From assembly GCF_036924715.1 (NCBI RefSeq), contig NZ_JAZHSB010000001.1, positions 3,525,001-3,589,000 of the forward strand: DNA of 64,000 nucleotides. Reading direction: 5' to 3'. A program made the translations under genes and the position numbers. Source of the stretch: Bradyrhizobium sp. AZCC 1721 (lineage in GTDB: Bacteria; Pseudomonadota; Alphaproteobacteria; Rhizobiales; Xanthobacteraceae). The notes beneath the pieces were generated by a model. The model searched no databases. It worked only from the letters and a program-made list of their open reading frames with translations, and was not told where the DNA came from. Positions 7,735 to 17,161 of the stretch are shown here, piece after piece; position 1 is the stretch's first letter, and every line of letters starts with the position of its first letter.

Positions 7735-9789
7735 TCAGACGTCCAGCAGCTCGTCGCTGGCGAATTCCGCCTTGTCGGAAATGAAGGCGAATCTGGCCTC
7801 GGCCTTGGTTCCCATCAGCCGCTCGACGGAATCAGCCGTGCCTTCGCGGTCGTCGGCCAGCAGCACCACGCGGAGCAGGGTGCGCTTGGCCGGGTCCATG
7901 GTAGTTTCCTTGAGCTGCGCCGGCATCATTTCGCCGAGGCCTTTGAAGCGGTTCACCTCGACCTTGGCATTGGCGTTGAACTCGCTCTTCAGCAGCGCTT
8001 CCTTATGTGCATCGTTGCGGGCATAGACCGACTTGCTACCGTGGGTGAGCTTATAGAGCGGCGGCACCGCCAGATAGAGGTGGCCTTCGTCGATCAGTCG
8101 CGGCGTCTGGCGGTAGAAGAATGTGATCAGCAGTGAAGCGATGTGTGCGCCGTCAACGTCGGCGTCCGTCATGATGATGATGCGCGAATAGCGCAGATCC
8201 TCTTCGCGATAATGCGCGCCGGTGCCGCAGCCGATCGCCTGCATCAGGTCTGAGAGCTGCGCGTTCTGCATCAGCTTGTCCTTGCCGGCCGAGGCGACGT
8301 TGAGGATTTTTCCGCGCAGGGGAAGCACGGCCTGGGTCTTGCGGTCGCGCGCCTGTTTGGCGCTGCCGCCCGCCGAGTCACCCTCGACGATGAAGAGCTC
8401 GGAGCCTTCCTGAGCGCTGTTGGTGCAGTCGGAAAGCTTGCCGGGCAGTCGTAACTTCTTCACCGCCGTCTTGCGCGAGATCTCCTTCTCGGCACGACGG
8501 CGCAGCCGCTCGTCGGCGCGCTCGACGACGAAATCCAGGAGCTTGTTGGCCTGCAGCGGATTGCCCGACAGCCAGTGATCGAACGGGTCCTTGATCGCCT
8601 GTTCGACGATCTTCTGGGCTTCTGCCGTGGCGAGACGATCCTTGGTCTGGCCCTGGAATTCCGGCTCGCGCACGAACACGGACAGCATCACCGCAGCTCC
8701 CACCATGACGTCTTCCGACGTGACGGGCGCGGCACGCTTGCCCTGGCCGATACGTTCGGCATGATCTTTCAGGCCACGCAGCATCGCGCTGCGCATGCCG
8801 GATTCATGGGTGCCGCCGTCGGGCGTCGGCACGGTGTTGCAGTAGGAGGAGAGGAAGCCGTCGGCATCCGCGGTCCAGGCGACTGCCCATTCGCAGGCGC
8901 CATGAGCGCCGTTGCGCCCCGACTTGCCGGAGAAGATATCCGGGTGCACCAGCGTATCGGCGTGAATGGCGGCGCCGAGATAGTCCTTCAGGCCGCCGGG
9001 GAAGTGGAAACTGTCCTCGGCCGGCACGTCCTCGATGCCCTTCAACAGCGCGGGGTCGCAGCGCCAGCGGATCTCGACGCCGCCGAACAGATAGGCTTTC
9101 GAGCGTGTCATCTTGAACAGGCGCTGCGGCTTGAAGGCCGCCTTGGCGCCGAAGATGTCAGTGTCCGGCTTGAAGCGGATGCGGGTGCCGCGGCGGTTGT
9201 TGATCTTGCCGAGGTCCTCGAGCTTGCCCTTGGGATGGCCGCGCTCAAAACTCATCCGGTAGAGCTTTTGGCTGCGCGCGACTTCGACTTCGAGCCGCGA
9301 GGAGAGGGCATTGACGACGGAGACGCCGACGCCGTGCAGGCCGCCCGAGGTCTCGTAGACCTTGGAGTCGAACTTGCCGCCGGAATGCAGCGTGCACATG
9401 ATGACTTCGAGCGCCGACTTCTTCGGAAACTTCGGATGGGGGTCGACCGGGATGCCGCGGCCGTTATCGGTGACGGTCAGAAAACCATCGGCGCTCAGTT
9501 CGACCTCGATGAAGGAGGCATGCCCTGCCAGCGCCTCGTCCATGGCATTGTCGATGACTTCGGCGAACAGGTGGTGCAGCGCCTTTTCGTCCGTGCCGCC
9601 GATGTACATGCCGGGGCGGCGGCGCACCGGTTCCAAGCCTTCCAGCACCTCGATATCGGCCGCGGTATAGCCGGCCTCGGCGCTGGTTCCGCGCGAGGCG
9701 GCCTTGGGCGCCGCGCGGCCCTTCGCCTCTGCCCCGAAGAGATCGTTGGCGGATTTTGATTTTGTAGCTGATTTCAATGGCTTGGACAT
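7735..9789 (-). CDS. parE: DNA topoisomerase IV subunit B
   Basis: 684 residues. The GHKL ATPase domain is at the N-terminus: EVIDNAMDEALAG carries the Mg-binding Asn, TDNGRGIPVD and SGGLHGVGVSVVNAL are the ATP-lid motifs, and RRPGMYIGGTDE is the usual opening. The TOPRIM domain shows EGDSAGGSAKQARDR and DADVDGAHIASLL, which carry the catalytic acid residues. The length and the absence of the long gyrase insertion favour ParE over GyrB. With ParC it decatenates daughter chromosomes. It appears to be a single gene; the ~50 N-terminal residues are a Lys/Ala-rich extension typical of alphaproteobacterial ParE. Confidence 0.93.
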   Translation of the reverse strand: MSKPLKSATKSKSANDLFGAEAKGRAAPKAASRGTSAEAGYTAADIEVLEGLEPVRRRPGMYIGGTDEKALHHLFAEVIDNAMDEALAGHASFIEVELSADGFLTVTDNGRGIPVDPHPKFPKKSALEVIMCTLHSGGKFDSKVYETSGGLHGVGVSVVNALSSRLEVEVARSQKLYRMSFERGHPKGKLEDLGKINNRRGTRIRFKPDTDIFGAKAAFKPQRLFKMTRSKAYLFGGVEIRWRCDPALLKGIEDVPAEDSFHFPGGLKDYLGAAIHADTLVHPDIFSGKSGRNGAHGACEWAVAWTADADGFLSSYCNTVPTPDGGTHESGMRSAMLRGLKDHAERIGQGKRAAPVTSEDVMVGAAVMLSVFVREPEFQGQTKDRLATAEAQKIVEQAIKDPFDHWLSGNPLQANKLLDFVVERADERLRRRAEKEISRKTAVKKLRLPGKLSDCTNSAQEGSELFIVEGDSAGGSAKQARDRKTQAVLPLRGKILNVASAGKDKLMQNAQLSDLMQAIGCGTGAHYREEDLRYSRIIIMTDADVDGAHIASLLITFFYRQTPRLIDEGHLYLAVPPLYKLTHGSKSVYARNDAHKEALLKSEFNANAKVEVNRFKGLGEMMPAQLKETTMDPAKRTLLRVVLLADDREGTADSVERLMGTKAEARFAFISDKAEFASDELLDV

Positions 9790-10159
9790 GGCTCTTTAAG
9801 TGTTGCGCGCGATCTCGCGCGAGCGAATCGGTCTGCCTGACTATGCCACGGATGGCCTGAAAAGGTGACGGCGGGGCTGGCGCGATGCGCTACTTCCCTG
9901 CTGTTGCACCGGATGCAAGGCCGTACCAGTCTCGCGCGGCTCTGAACAGAGGACCGTAACGCCCTCGGCTATCACCTGGACAGAACAGGGTTTTTCGCGG
10001 CGTATTGATCGTGGCTCCGGCAAGCCGGCACGGTGCTATCACATCCCGTGCCAGCCCTTGTGACTTGAAGTCACGCAAGCGGCTGGCTTAGCTGTCGCAT
10101 AGCCTTGAATCAGACCAAAGTTCAAGGGTGTGAACGGGGCGGGGGAAGGCATTCAAGAC
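9790..10159. other. Gene-free interval between parE and the dedA-like gene
   Basis: I see no supported gene here. Short open frames on the minus strand (around 9841-10078) lack ribosome-binding sites and look like shadows. The parE promoter presumably lies in the first ~100 bp. Confidence 0.5.
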
Positions 10160-10690
10160 ATGGAAGACTATGTGCGCGCCCTGGCTGATTTTGTGCGCGA
10201 CAACCAGGCGTGGGCCGCACCGATCGTTCTGGTGCTGGCATTCGGCGAATCGCTTGCCTTCGTCTCGCTGCTGGTGCCGGCCTGGGGGGCGCTGGTTGCG
10301 ATCGGCGCGCTGATCGGCGTCAGCGGCATCAACTTCTGGCCGGTCTGGCTCGCCGGCGGCCTCGGCGCGGCGCTCGGCGACTGGGTATCCTACTGGATCG
10401 GCTTCAAATACAAGGAGCACGTCGCAGAGATGTGGCCGCTGTCGCGCTATCCGGGAATCCTGCTGCGCGGCGAGGACTTCGTTAAGAAATGGGGCGTGCC
10501 TTCGATCTTCATCGGCCGCTTCTTCGGACCGCTGCGCGCCTCGGTGCCGCTCGCCGCCGGCATTTTCGAAATGTCATATTGGCCCTTTCAGATCGCCAAC
10601 TTTGTCTCGGCCCTGGTCTGGTCGGCCGCTCTGCTGCTGGTAGGCGACGTCATGGGGAAGATCGCCGAATGGCTTTGGCGGGTGGTTTAG
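10160..10690 (+). CDS. DedA-family membrane protein
   Basis: 176 residues with about five hydrophobic segments. The DedA/VTT (SNARE-associated) signature is visible: FGESLAFVSLLVPAWGALV near residue 28, then a Gly-rich stretch GGLGAALGDWVSYWIGF, and later GRFFGPLRASVPLAAG, the F-x-R-x-x-P/R-x-x-x-x-x-x-A-G region needed for activity in E. coli homologues. DedA proteins act in the inner membrane, in lipid-carrier or phospholipid translocation. ATG 10160 with gggggaagg upstream is preferred over a GTG at 10130. Confidence 0.8.
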   Translation: MEDYVRALADFVRDNQAWAAPIVLVLAFGESLAFVSLLVPAWGALVAIGALIGVSGINFWPVWLAGGLGAALGDWVSYWIGFKYKEHVAEMWPLSRYPGILLRGEDFVKKWGVPSIFIGRFFGPLRASVPLAAGIFEMSYWPFQIANFVSALVWSAALLLVGDVMGKIAEWLWRVV

Positions 10691-10882
10691 GAGCGAACGG
10701 AATAAGCGGATGACGGGGGTGTTAGCCCCAACGTAAGTAGACAAGAGCAACTTCGCATTGCCGTCGTGTCGTCGCGCTATCGCAGGAGTGCTGATAGGTT
10801 CAGCGGCAACCGACCAAGGACACGCATCAAAGCGGGTGAATCCCGCCCTCGTATCCATCATCTCACCGGGGAGAACATCACT

Positions 10883-11872
10883 ATGGAACTGACACGTCGT
10901 CACGCACTCACTGGCGCCGCGGCGCTCGCCGCCACACCGCTATTGCCGCAGGCGCCGGCCAGGGCGGCCGCCCAGGTGGCGGACAAGCAGGCGCCGAGCT
11001 TCTATCGCTACAAGGTGGGCGATGCCCAGGTGACGGCCATCTCTGACGGCGTCAACAATTTCGCGCTGCCCGACACGTTCGTGCTCAACGCCAAGAAGGA
11101 CGAAGTGAACGCGGCGCTCGAAAAGGCCTTCATGCCGAAGGACAAGATGTCGATCCAGTTCGCGCCGCTGGTCATCAATACCGGTGGCAAGCTCGTGGTG
11201 GTTGATACCGGTAACGGCGCCGCTGCGTTTGCATCGAGCAAGGGCAATGTTGGCCAGTTCGGCGCCAACATGGTTGCCGCGGGCTTCGACCCCAAGGCGG
11301 TCGACATCGTCGTGATCTCGCACTTCCACGGTGACCACATCAACGGTCTCCTGACCGCGGAGAACGCGCCGACGTTTCCCAATGCCGAGGTGCTGGTGCC
11401 GGCGGCCGAATGGAAATACTTCATGGACGACGGCGAGATGAGCCGTGCGCCGGAAGGGCGGATGCAGACCGTGTTCAAGAACGCCCGCCGCGTGCTCGAG
11501 GCGGGGCTCAAAAAGAAGGTGACGCCCTATGAGTGGGGCAAGGAAGTAGCTCCCGGACTGACGGCGGTGGAAACCATCGGCCACACGCCAGGCCACACCT
11601 CCTATGTTCTCGCATCCGGCTCCGACAAGGTGTTCATCCAATCTGATGTCACCAACCTGCCGGCGCTGTTCGTCACCAATCCGGGCTGGCACCTGATGTT
11701 CGACCAGGATCCGGCATTGGCGGAAAAGACCCGCCGCCGGGTCTACGACATGCTGGTCGCCGACAAGATGCGGGTCCAGGGCTTCCATTATCCGTTCCCG
11801 GCCAACGGCTTCGTCGAGAAGGACGGCAGCGGCTACCGGCTGATCCCGGCGCCGTGGAATCCGGTGATCTGA
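10883..11872 (+). CDS. Exported metallo-beta-lactamase-fold hydrolase
   Basis: 329 residues. The N-terminus MELTRRHALTGAAALAAT is a twin-arginine-type signal ending at APARAAA. The MBL metal motif is intact: SHFHGDHING (HxHxDH), a second His in TPGHTSY and an Asp in FIQSDVTN, so two metal ions are expected. The segment between the first strand and the metal motif (FAPLVINTGGKLVVVDTGNG) is typical of lactonase/quinone-hydrolase-like subfamilies, but the substrate cannot be told. ATG 10883 has gggga upstream. It is preceded by dedA at 190 bp and is probably transcribed separately. Confidence 0.8.
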   Translation: MELTRRHALTGAAALAATPLLPQAPARAAAQVADKQAPSFYRYKVGDAQVTAISDGVNNFALPDTFVLNAKKDEVNAALEKAFMPKDKMSIQFAPLVINTGGKLVVVDTGNGAAAFASSKGNVGQFGANMVAAGFDPKAVDIVVISHFHGDHINGLLTAENAPTFPNAEVLVPAAEWKYFMDDGEMSRAPEGRMQTVFKNARRVLEAGLKKKVTPYEWGKEVAPGLTAVETIGHTPGHTSYVLASGSDKVFIQSDVTNLPALFVTNPGWHLMFDQDPALAEKTRRRVYDMLVADKMRVQGFHYPFPANGFVEKDGSGYRLIPAPWNPVI

Positions 11873-12115
11873 CACCAGACCCTGCCGGAATGGCAGTCAT
11901 AACTTGACGCCAGTCGGGCGCGGCCTTATAGCCGCGCCCATGACTTACGCTTCGACCATCTCCAACGCTCGCCGCCGCCGCGCCATCGTCGCGGTATGGG
12001 CGGACGTCTGCGTTTGAGATTGTCGCCTCTGCCGCCGGATCGGGTCCCGCGGCTTCTCCCTTTTCCAGAAAACGCGGTCTGAACTGGCGGCTCCTACATC
12101 AAGCAGGAGTTTGAG

Positions 12116-12802
12116 ATGTATACGCCTCCACCGTTCAAGTCCGACCGCGCCGCGAGCCTCGCGTTCGCGGAAGCGCGCGGCTTTGGTCTGGCCTGCGCGT
12201 GGGATGGCAATAAGCCGGTCGCGTCGTCGCTGCCATTCTATCTAACCTCGGCCAATGACGGCACGCCGCGCGCGGCGTTTCACGTCGCCCGTCACAATCC
12301 GCTGGTAAAGCTCGCGAGCGGAACGACGTCCTGGCTGCTGGCCGTCAGTGGCGCGGACGCCTATGTATCGCCGGACTGGTACGTCTCACCGGACCAGGTA
12401 CCGACTTGGCTCTATCAGGCGGTGCACCTGACCGGCCCGGTGCGGATGATGTCCGACGGCGAACTCGCCGCGCAGATCGAGGCGCTGAGCGCCAAGTTCG
12501 AGGCGCGGCTGTTGCCGAAGAAGCCATGGTTGTCGTCGAAGATGACGGCGGGTCGGCTGGAGGCGATGAAGAAAGCGATCGTGGGCCTAGAGATGACGGT
12601 TGAAGAGGTCGAGGGCAGCTTCAAGCTGAACCAGCACAAATCCGAGACCGACTATGCAGCGGTTGCGGGGTCGCTGGCCTCGCAGGCCGACGCCGGCGCC
12701 AAGCAGATCGCGCATTTGATGAGAGAGGCGCGGCCCAACGTGTTTGCAAACCAAGGGGCCTTTGCCGACGAAACCAATCAGCTCGAAAGGACCGTGCCAT
12801 GA
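12116..12802 (+). CDS. FMN-binding negative transcriptional regulator, PaiB-like
   Basis: 228 residues. The N-terminus MYTPPPFKSDR is the signature of the PaiB family, followed by the split-barrel FMN-binding domain (PFYLTSANDGTPRAAFHVAR, GADAYVSPDWY) and the family's C-terminal helix region (FKLNQHKSETD, a strongly conserved KLxQN/H block). Bacillus PaiB represses sporulation and protease genes, but most homologues have unproven roles and may be flavoenzymes. The stop codon overlaps the next start (ATGA at 12799), so translation is likely coupled to the type 2 argC. agcaggag precedes the start. Confidence 0.8.
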   Translation: MYTPPPFKSDRAASLAFAEARGFGLACAWDGNKPVASSLPFYLTSANDGTPRAAFHVARHNPLVKLASGTTSWLLAVSGADAYVSPDWYVSPDQVPTWLYQAVHLTGPVRMMSDGELAAQIEALSAKFEARLLPKKPWLSSKMTAGRLEAMKKAIVGLEMTVEEVEGSFKLNQHKSETDYAAVAGSLASQADAGAKQIAHLMREARPNVFANQGAFADETNQLERTVP

Positions 12803-13779
12803 CCATCACCGATAGCCACGAGCCCAAGGCCGTGGGCGCCGCGACCAAGCCCGCCGTGTTCGTTGATGGTGCGTCCGGAACGACGGGACTCGGCATTCAG
12901 GAGCGCCTTCGGCAGCAGAACGACGTCGTCGTGAAAAGCATTGCCAAGGACAAGCGCAAGGATTCCGGCGCCAAGCGAGCGCTGATGGAGGAGGTCGATC
13001 TTGTCATCCTTTGCCTGCCTGACGATGCGGCGAAAGAGACGGTCGCCCTGATCGACAGCATGGGCGCTTCGGCGCCCAAGGTGCTCGACGCCTCGACGGC
13101 GTTCCGGGTCGCCGGCGACTGGACCTATGGCTTTCCGGAGCTCGCGCCTGACCAGGCCGACAAGATCCGCGCTGCTCGGAAGGTTTCCAATCCGGGCTGC
13201 TACCCGACCGGCGGCATTGCGCTACTGCGACCGCTGGTCGATGCCGGCCTGTTGGCGCCGGACTATCCCGTCACCATCAACGCGGTCAGCGGCTATTCGG
13301 GTGGCGGCAAGTCGATGATCGCAAGTTTTGAGGACGGCAGCGCGCCGTCGTTCGAACTCTACGGCCTCGGCTTTGAGCACAAGCATCTGCCGGAGACGCA
13401 GCTTTACTCAAAGCTGACGCGGCGGCCGATCTTCGTGCCGTCGGTCGGCAATTTCCGGCAGGGCATGCTGGTCTCGGTGCCGCTGCATCTCGACACACTG
13501 AATGGCAGACCCAGCGGCGCTGACCTGCACGCCGCGCTGGCGAAGCGCTATGCCGGCAGCACCTATGTCTCGGTCATGCCGCTGGAGAATGCGGCAACCA
13601 AGGCTGGGCGGCTGGAGCCGGAAGCGCTCAACGAAACCAACAAGCTCGAGCTTTACGTCTTTGCCAGCGACAAGCATCGGCAAGCCGTCTTGGTCGCGCG
13701 GCTCGACAATCTCGGCAAGGGCGCGTCGGGCGCAGCGGTGCAGAACCTGCGGCTGATGCTGGGCTTGGTGGACAAATAA
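12799..13779 (+). CDS. argC: N-acetyl-gamma-glutamyl-phosphate reductase, type 2 (short form)
   Basis: 326 residues. The NADP-binding start VFVDGASGTTGLGIQERL is the distinctive form of the type 2 ArgC family, and the catalytic cysteine is in SNPGCYPTGG. The later His-containing segment GFEHKHLPE and the substrate loop INAVSGYSGGGKSM are present. The enzyme would reduce N-acetyl-glutamyl phosphate to the semialdehyde in arginine synthesis. It overlaps the PaiB-like gene by four bases, and the type 1 argC follows 12 bp downstream, so three genes look like one transcript. Having both ArgC types side by side is unusual. Confidence 0.88.
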   Translation: MTITDSHEPKAVGAATKPAVFVDGASGTTGLGIQERLRQQNDVVVKSIAKDKRKDSGAKRALMEEVDLVILCLPDDAAKETVALIDSMGASAPKVLDASTAFRVAGDWTYGFPELAPDQADKIRAARKVSNPGCYPTGGIALLRPLVDAGLLAPDYPVTINAVSGYSGGGKSMIASFEDGSAPSFELYGLGFEHKHLPETQLYSKLTRRPIFVPSVGNFRQGMLVSVPLHLDTLNGRPSGADLHAALAKRYAGSTYVSVMPLENAATKAGRLEPEALNETNKLELYVFASDKHRQAVLVARLDNLGKGASGAAVQNLRLMLGLVDK

Positions 13780-13791
13780 CAGGAACGCGTG

Positions 13792-14844
13792 ATGAGCTCG
13801 AAAAAGAAGATCGGCATTCTCGGTGCCTCCGGTTACACCGGAGCCGACGCGGTGCGCCTGTTGGCGCGGCATCCGAACGCCGAGATCACCGCGCTCACCG
13901 CCAACACCCACGCCGGCAAGTCGATGGGCGACGTGTTCCCGCATTTCTTCATGCTCGATCTGCCGAAGCTGGTCGAGTGGGAGAAGGTCGACTGGACCAG
14001 CCTCGACGCGGTATTCTGCGGGCTGCCGCACGGCACCACGCAGGAGATCATCGCCGCCGTCCTCAGGGCCAACCCCAACATCAAGGTGCTCGACATGTCC
14101 GCCGATTTCCGGCTGCGCGACAAGGACGCCTATGCGCAATGGTACGGCCATGAGCACCGGGCGCTCGAACTGCAGGGCGAGGCCGTCTACGGTCTCACCG
14201 AATTCTACCGCGAGAAGATCGCGGCCGCGCGGCTGGTCGCATGTCCCGGCTGTTACCCGACCGCGGCGCTGCTCGCGCTGGTGCCGCTAGCCAAGGCAAA
14301 GCTGATCGACGTCGACGACATCGTCATCGACGCCAAGTCGGGCGTTACCGGCGCCGGGCGCGGCTTGAAGCAGAACACGCTGTTCAGCGAGGCGGGCGAG
14401 GGGCTGTCGCCCTATTCGGTCGGCACCCACCGGCACGCGCCGGAGATCGAGCAGGAGATCGGCGTTGCCGCGGGCGCTGCGGTGACGGTGAATTTCACGC
14501 CGCATCTGATCCCGATGGCGCGCGGCGAACTCTGCACGTCCTATGTCAGGCTGAGCGGCGGAGCGACGCCGGACGATTTGCGGGGTGCGCTGGAGAAGGC
14601 TTACGCCAAGGAGCCCTTCGTGCATGTCGCCAAGAAGGGCGTACTGCCGCAGACCCAGAACGTGCGCGGCTCCAACTATGTGCAGATCGGCGTCGTCGCC
14701 GACCGCATCAAAAACCGGGCGATCGTGATTTCCACGCTCGACAACCTGGTGAAGGGCTCGGCCGGGCAGGCGATCCAGAACATGAACCTGATGTTCGATC
14801 TGCCCGAAACGGCCGGGCTGGAGCAGATTGCGCTGTTTCCGTGA
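13792..14844 (+). CDS. argC: N-acetyl-gamma-glutamyl-phosphate reductase, type 1
   Basis: 350 residues, the usual type 1 length. The dinucleotide motif GILGASGYTGADAVRLL opens the protein, the catalytic Cys is in VACPGCYPTAALLAL, and the conserved GTHRHAPEIEQE region carries the active-site His. VLDMSADFRLRD and the C-terminal NMNLMFDLPE block complete the family pattern. It catalyses the third step of arginine biosynthesis in the cytosol. ATG 13792 is preferred to the overlapping GTG at 13789, with aggaa six bases upstream. It follows the type 2 argC closely, so the organism has two candidate enzymes for one step in one operon. Confidence 0.92.
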   Translation: MSSKKKIGILGASGYTGADAVRLLARHPNAEITALTANTHAGKSMGDVFPHFFMLDLPKLVEWEKVDWTSLDAVFCGLPHGTTQEIIAAVLRANPNIKVLDMSADFRLRDKDAYAQWYGHEHRALELQGEAVYGLTEFYREKIAAARLVACPGCYPTAALLALVPLAKAKLIDVDDIVIDAKSGVTGAGRGLKQNTLFSEAGEGLSPYSVGTHRHAPEIEQEIGVAAGAAVTVNFTPHLIPMARGELCTSYVRLSGGATPDDLRGALEKAYAKEPFVHVAKKGVLPQTQNVRGSNYVQIGVVADRIKNRAIVISTLDNLVKGSAGQAIQNMNLMFDLPETAGLEQIALFP

Positions 14845-14858
14845 TGTGAGGTGCTGCG

Positions 14859-15476
14859 GTGGACGAGCAAACCCTGCAATTCTACCGCGGCAACGCGGAA
14901 GCCTATGCCAAGCGCACGTTCACCTCGCGCCAGGCGCGGCTGATGGCGTTTCTGGCGCAGTTTCCGCCGGGTGCTTGCATCCTCGAACTCGGCTGCGGCG
15001 CCGGCGGCGACACAGCGGAAATGCTGGCGCGTGGGTTCGATGTCCGTCCGACCGACGGGTCGCCAGAAATGGCGGCCATCGCCTCAAAGCATCTCAACCG
15101 CAGCGTCGAGACGCTGCTGTTTCATGATCTCGACGCGGTCGAGGCGTACGATGGCGTCTGGGCCAATGCCTGCCTGCTACACGTTCCGCGCAACCAGCTT
15201 GCCGACGTTCTGAGATTGATCTGGCGCGCGCTGAAACCCGCCGGCTATTTCTTCGCGAGTTTCAAGGAAGGCGATGGCGACGGCCGCGACACGCTCGACC
15301 GCTACTACAACTATCCCTCGCCGGACTGGCTGCGCGCGGCTTACGCCGAGGCGGGCAAATGGGATTCGCTGTCGATCGAGAGCGGCGAAGTCAGAGGCTT
15401 TGACGACAAGATGGCGTCGATGCTGTTCGTTGTTGCCAAAAAAGCGACTTACGGCTCGCAAGGCATCGTAACGTAG
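14859..15476 (+). CDS. Class I SAM-dependent methyltransferase
   Basis: 205 residues from a GTG start 14 bp after argC, so probably co-transcribed. Motif I is ILELGCGAGGDT, the acidic residue after strand 2 is in VRPTDGSPEMA, and motif IV-like WANACLLHVPR follows; this is the UbiE/BioC-like fold. The N-terminal part FYRGNAEAYAKRTF matches a family often found in Rhizobiales and annotated only as methyltransferase. Substrate unknown. No membrane segment or signal is present. Confidence 0.8.
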   Translation: MDEQTLQFYRGNAEAYAKRTFTSRQARLMAFLAQFPPGACILELGCGAGGDTAEMLARGFDVRPTDGSPEMAAIASKHLNRSVETLLFHDLDAVEAYDGVWANACLLHVPRNQLADVLRLIWRALKPAGYFFASFKEGDGDGRDTLDRYYNYPSPDWLRAAYAEAGKWDSLSIESGEVRGFDDKMASMLFVVAKKATYGSQGIVT

Positions 15477-15610
15477 TTCCACCAGTTGAGCGGGCAATTC
15501 GTGGAACCTGTGGCGGCCTAGCTACAGAATCGGGGACAAGAAACCAGTAAAGATGCGTTCGAAGCGCCGGCGGCACGCCTGCCGGGAATGCCGGACTGGG
15601 AATGCCGTAA

Positions 15611-17035
15611 ATGAAAATGAAGAAGTACCTCTTGGCCACCGCTCTCGTTGGCCTGGGATGCGCTCCGACGTTCGCCGCAGACCTGGCCGCCCGGCGTTAC
15701 ACCAAAGCTCCCGCACTGGCAGCCGTCTACGATTGGACTGGCTTCTATGTCGGCGTCAACGCGGGTGGAGGGGTCGGGCGCGACCGCACCCGACATCAGC
15801 CGTTTCCGGGGCAAGACTATTCGCTTTACCTGCAGCCTCAAGGCGCGCTCGGTGGCGGGCAGATCGGATACAACTGGCAGACGAATTCCGTACTCGGGCC
15901 GATCGTCTTTGGTGTTGAAGCGGATATCCAGGGAGCTGGCCTCAGCGACGACCGCACCAATTTGAATTTCGGCGGCGGCTTGCTTACGAACTACAGCCAG
16001 AAGCTCGACTGGTTTGGAACCGTTCGCGGACGTGTCGGCCTGGCCAAGGGACCGGTGTTGAGCTACGTCACGGCCGGATTTGCCTATGGCGACGTCAACA
16101 CCACGATAACTCAGTCGGGACCGGGTCCGGTTCCGGTGACGTTTTCAACCGATCGTACCCAGGGTGGATGGGTGGTGGGCAGTGGTGTGGAGGCTGCGCT
16201 GGGCGGCAATTGGACCGGAAAGATTGAACATCTCTATCTGAACCTCGGCAACCGGACCGACTTCGCCGCACCGTTGTTCTTCCCAAGCAACGTGAATACC
16301 GAGATCCGCCAAAATATTTTCCGCGCCGGCTTGAACTACCGGATCGGCGGCAACTCGAACTACCAGCCGGTGGCTGCGGCCAATTGGAGCGGTTTCTATC
16401 TCGGCGGCAATTTCGGGTCCGGATACGGCCGTGACCGGAGTTCGCTGAGCGTGCCGATTGGTCCGTTCGTGGACACCTTCAACCTGGCCCCCGATGGTTT
16501 CATTGGTGGCGTGCAGGCGGGCTACAACTGGCAGGCCGCTAACTGGGTGTTCGGCTTTGAGGCGGATATTCAGGGGGCGACCCTGCAAGACGACAAGACT
16601 TGCGTATTGAGCTGCGGGTTCGCCGGAGTGAGCGCGGCTTACGATGCCACCCTGCCATGGTTCGGCACGGTTCGCGGGCGGCTGGGTTATTCGGTCGGGT
16701 CGACGTTGTTCTATGCGACCGGCGGTCTTGCTTACGGCAGCATCAAGACGAAGATCAACACGACCTCCTTCGTCGGCCCGGTGACGCAATCGTTCTCGCA
16801 TACCAATATCGGCTGGACCGCGGGTGCGGGCATCGAAACGCCGTTTACGCTGCTGGGATTGCTGGGTCCGAATTGGACGACCAAGACCGAGTATCTCTAC
16901 GTCGACCTCGGTTCGACGTCGGACAGCTTTGTCTTCGGCGCTGTTCCGGCGACGACAACCCGTTCGGCTACCGAACACGTCTTCCGCACCGGCATCAACT
17001 ACCACTTCAATTCGCCGGTCGTTGCGAAGTACTGA
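15611..17035 (+). CDS. Double-length outer-membrane barrel protein with two Omp31-like units
   Basis: 474 residues, about twice the family norm. After a signal peptide (MKMKKYLLATALVGLG to TFAADLAA) the family opening occurs twice: YDWTGFYVGVNAGGGVGRDR near residue 40 and ANWSGFYLGGNFGSGYGRDR near residue 260. Each is followed by the same order of landmarks (GGQIGYNWQ / GGVQAGYNWQ, VFGVEADIQGAGLSDD / VFGFEADIQGATLQDD, WFGTVRGRVG / WFGTVRGRLG, FRAGLNYRI / FRTGINYHF). The two halves are clearly an internal duplication. The C-terminus ends in Tyr. It could form one large barrel or two linked small ones. Confidence 0.85.
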   Translation: MKMKKYLLATALVGLGCAPTFAADLAARRYTKAPALAAVYDWTGFYVGVNAGGGVGRDRTRHQPFPGQDYSLYLQPQGALGGGQIGYNWQTNSVLGPIVFGVEADIQGAGLSDDRTNLNFGGGLLTNYSQKLDWFGTVRGRVGLAKGPVLSYVTAGFAYGDVNTTITQSGPGPVPVTFSTDRTQGGWVVGSGVEAALGGNWTGKIEHLYLNLGNRTDFAAPLFFPSNVNTEIRQNIFRAGLNYRIGGNSNYQPVAAANWSGFYLGGNFGSGYGRDRSSLSVPIGPFVDTFNLAPDGFIGGVQAGYNWQAANWVFGFEADIQGATLQDDKTCVLSCGFAGVSAAYDATLPWFGTVRGRLGYSVGSTLFYATGGLAYGSIKTKINTTSFVGPVTQSFSHTNIGWTAGAGIETPFTLLGLLGPNWTTKTEYLYVDLGSTSDSFVFGAVPATTTRSATEHVFRTGINYHFNSPVVAKY

Positions 17036-17060
17036 GCGCCATTTCAGGACGCACTAACGA

Positions 17061-17091
17061 AAACCCCCGGGGCGAAGCCTCGGGGGTTTTT
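17061..17091 (+). terminator. Rho-independent terminator of the double barrel gene
   Basis: The stem aacccccggggc / cctcgggggtt, with a short aag-containing loop, ends in five T about 30 bp after the stop codon. Confidence 0.8.
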
Positions 17092-17161
17092 CATTGACAT
17101 TCGAGATGCGAAAGGGAGCCTCAAATCACCGCATGACCGCAGGCGGGATCACATACGGACT

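Noticed and set aside
8575..9759. 394-codon open frame opposite parE
   Set aside because: Shadow frame of parE, as judged by composition and absence of a ribosome-binding site.
11940..12017. 25-codon open frame (MTYASTISNARRRRAIVAVW...) before the PaiB-like gene, considered as a leader peptide
   Set aside because: It has four consecutive Arg codons upstream of argC genes, which is suggestive, but there is no terminator or alternative hairpin downstream and no ribosome-binding site.
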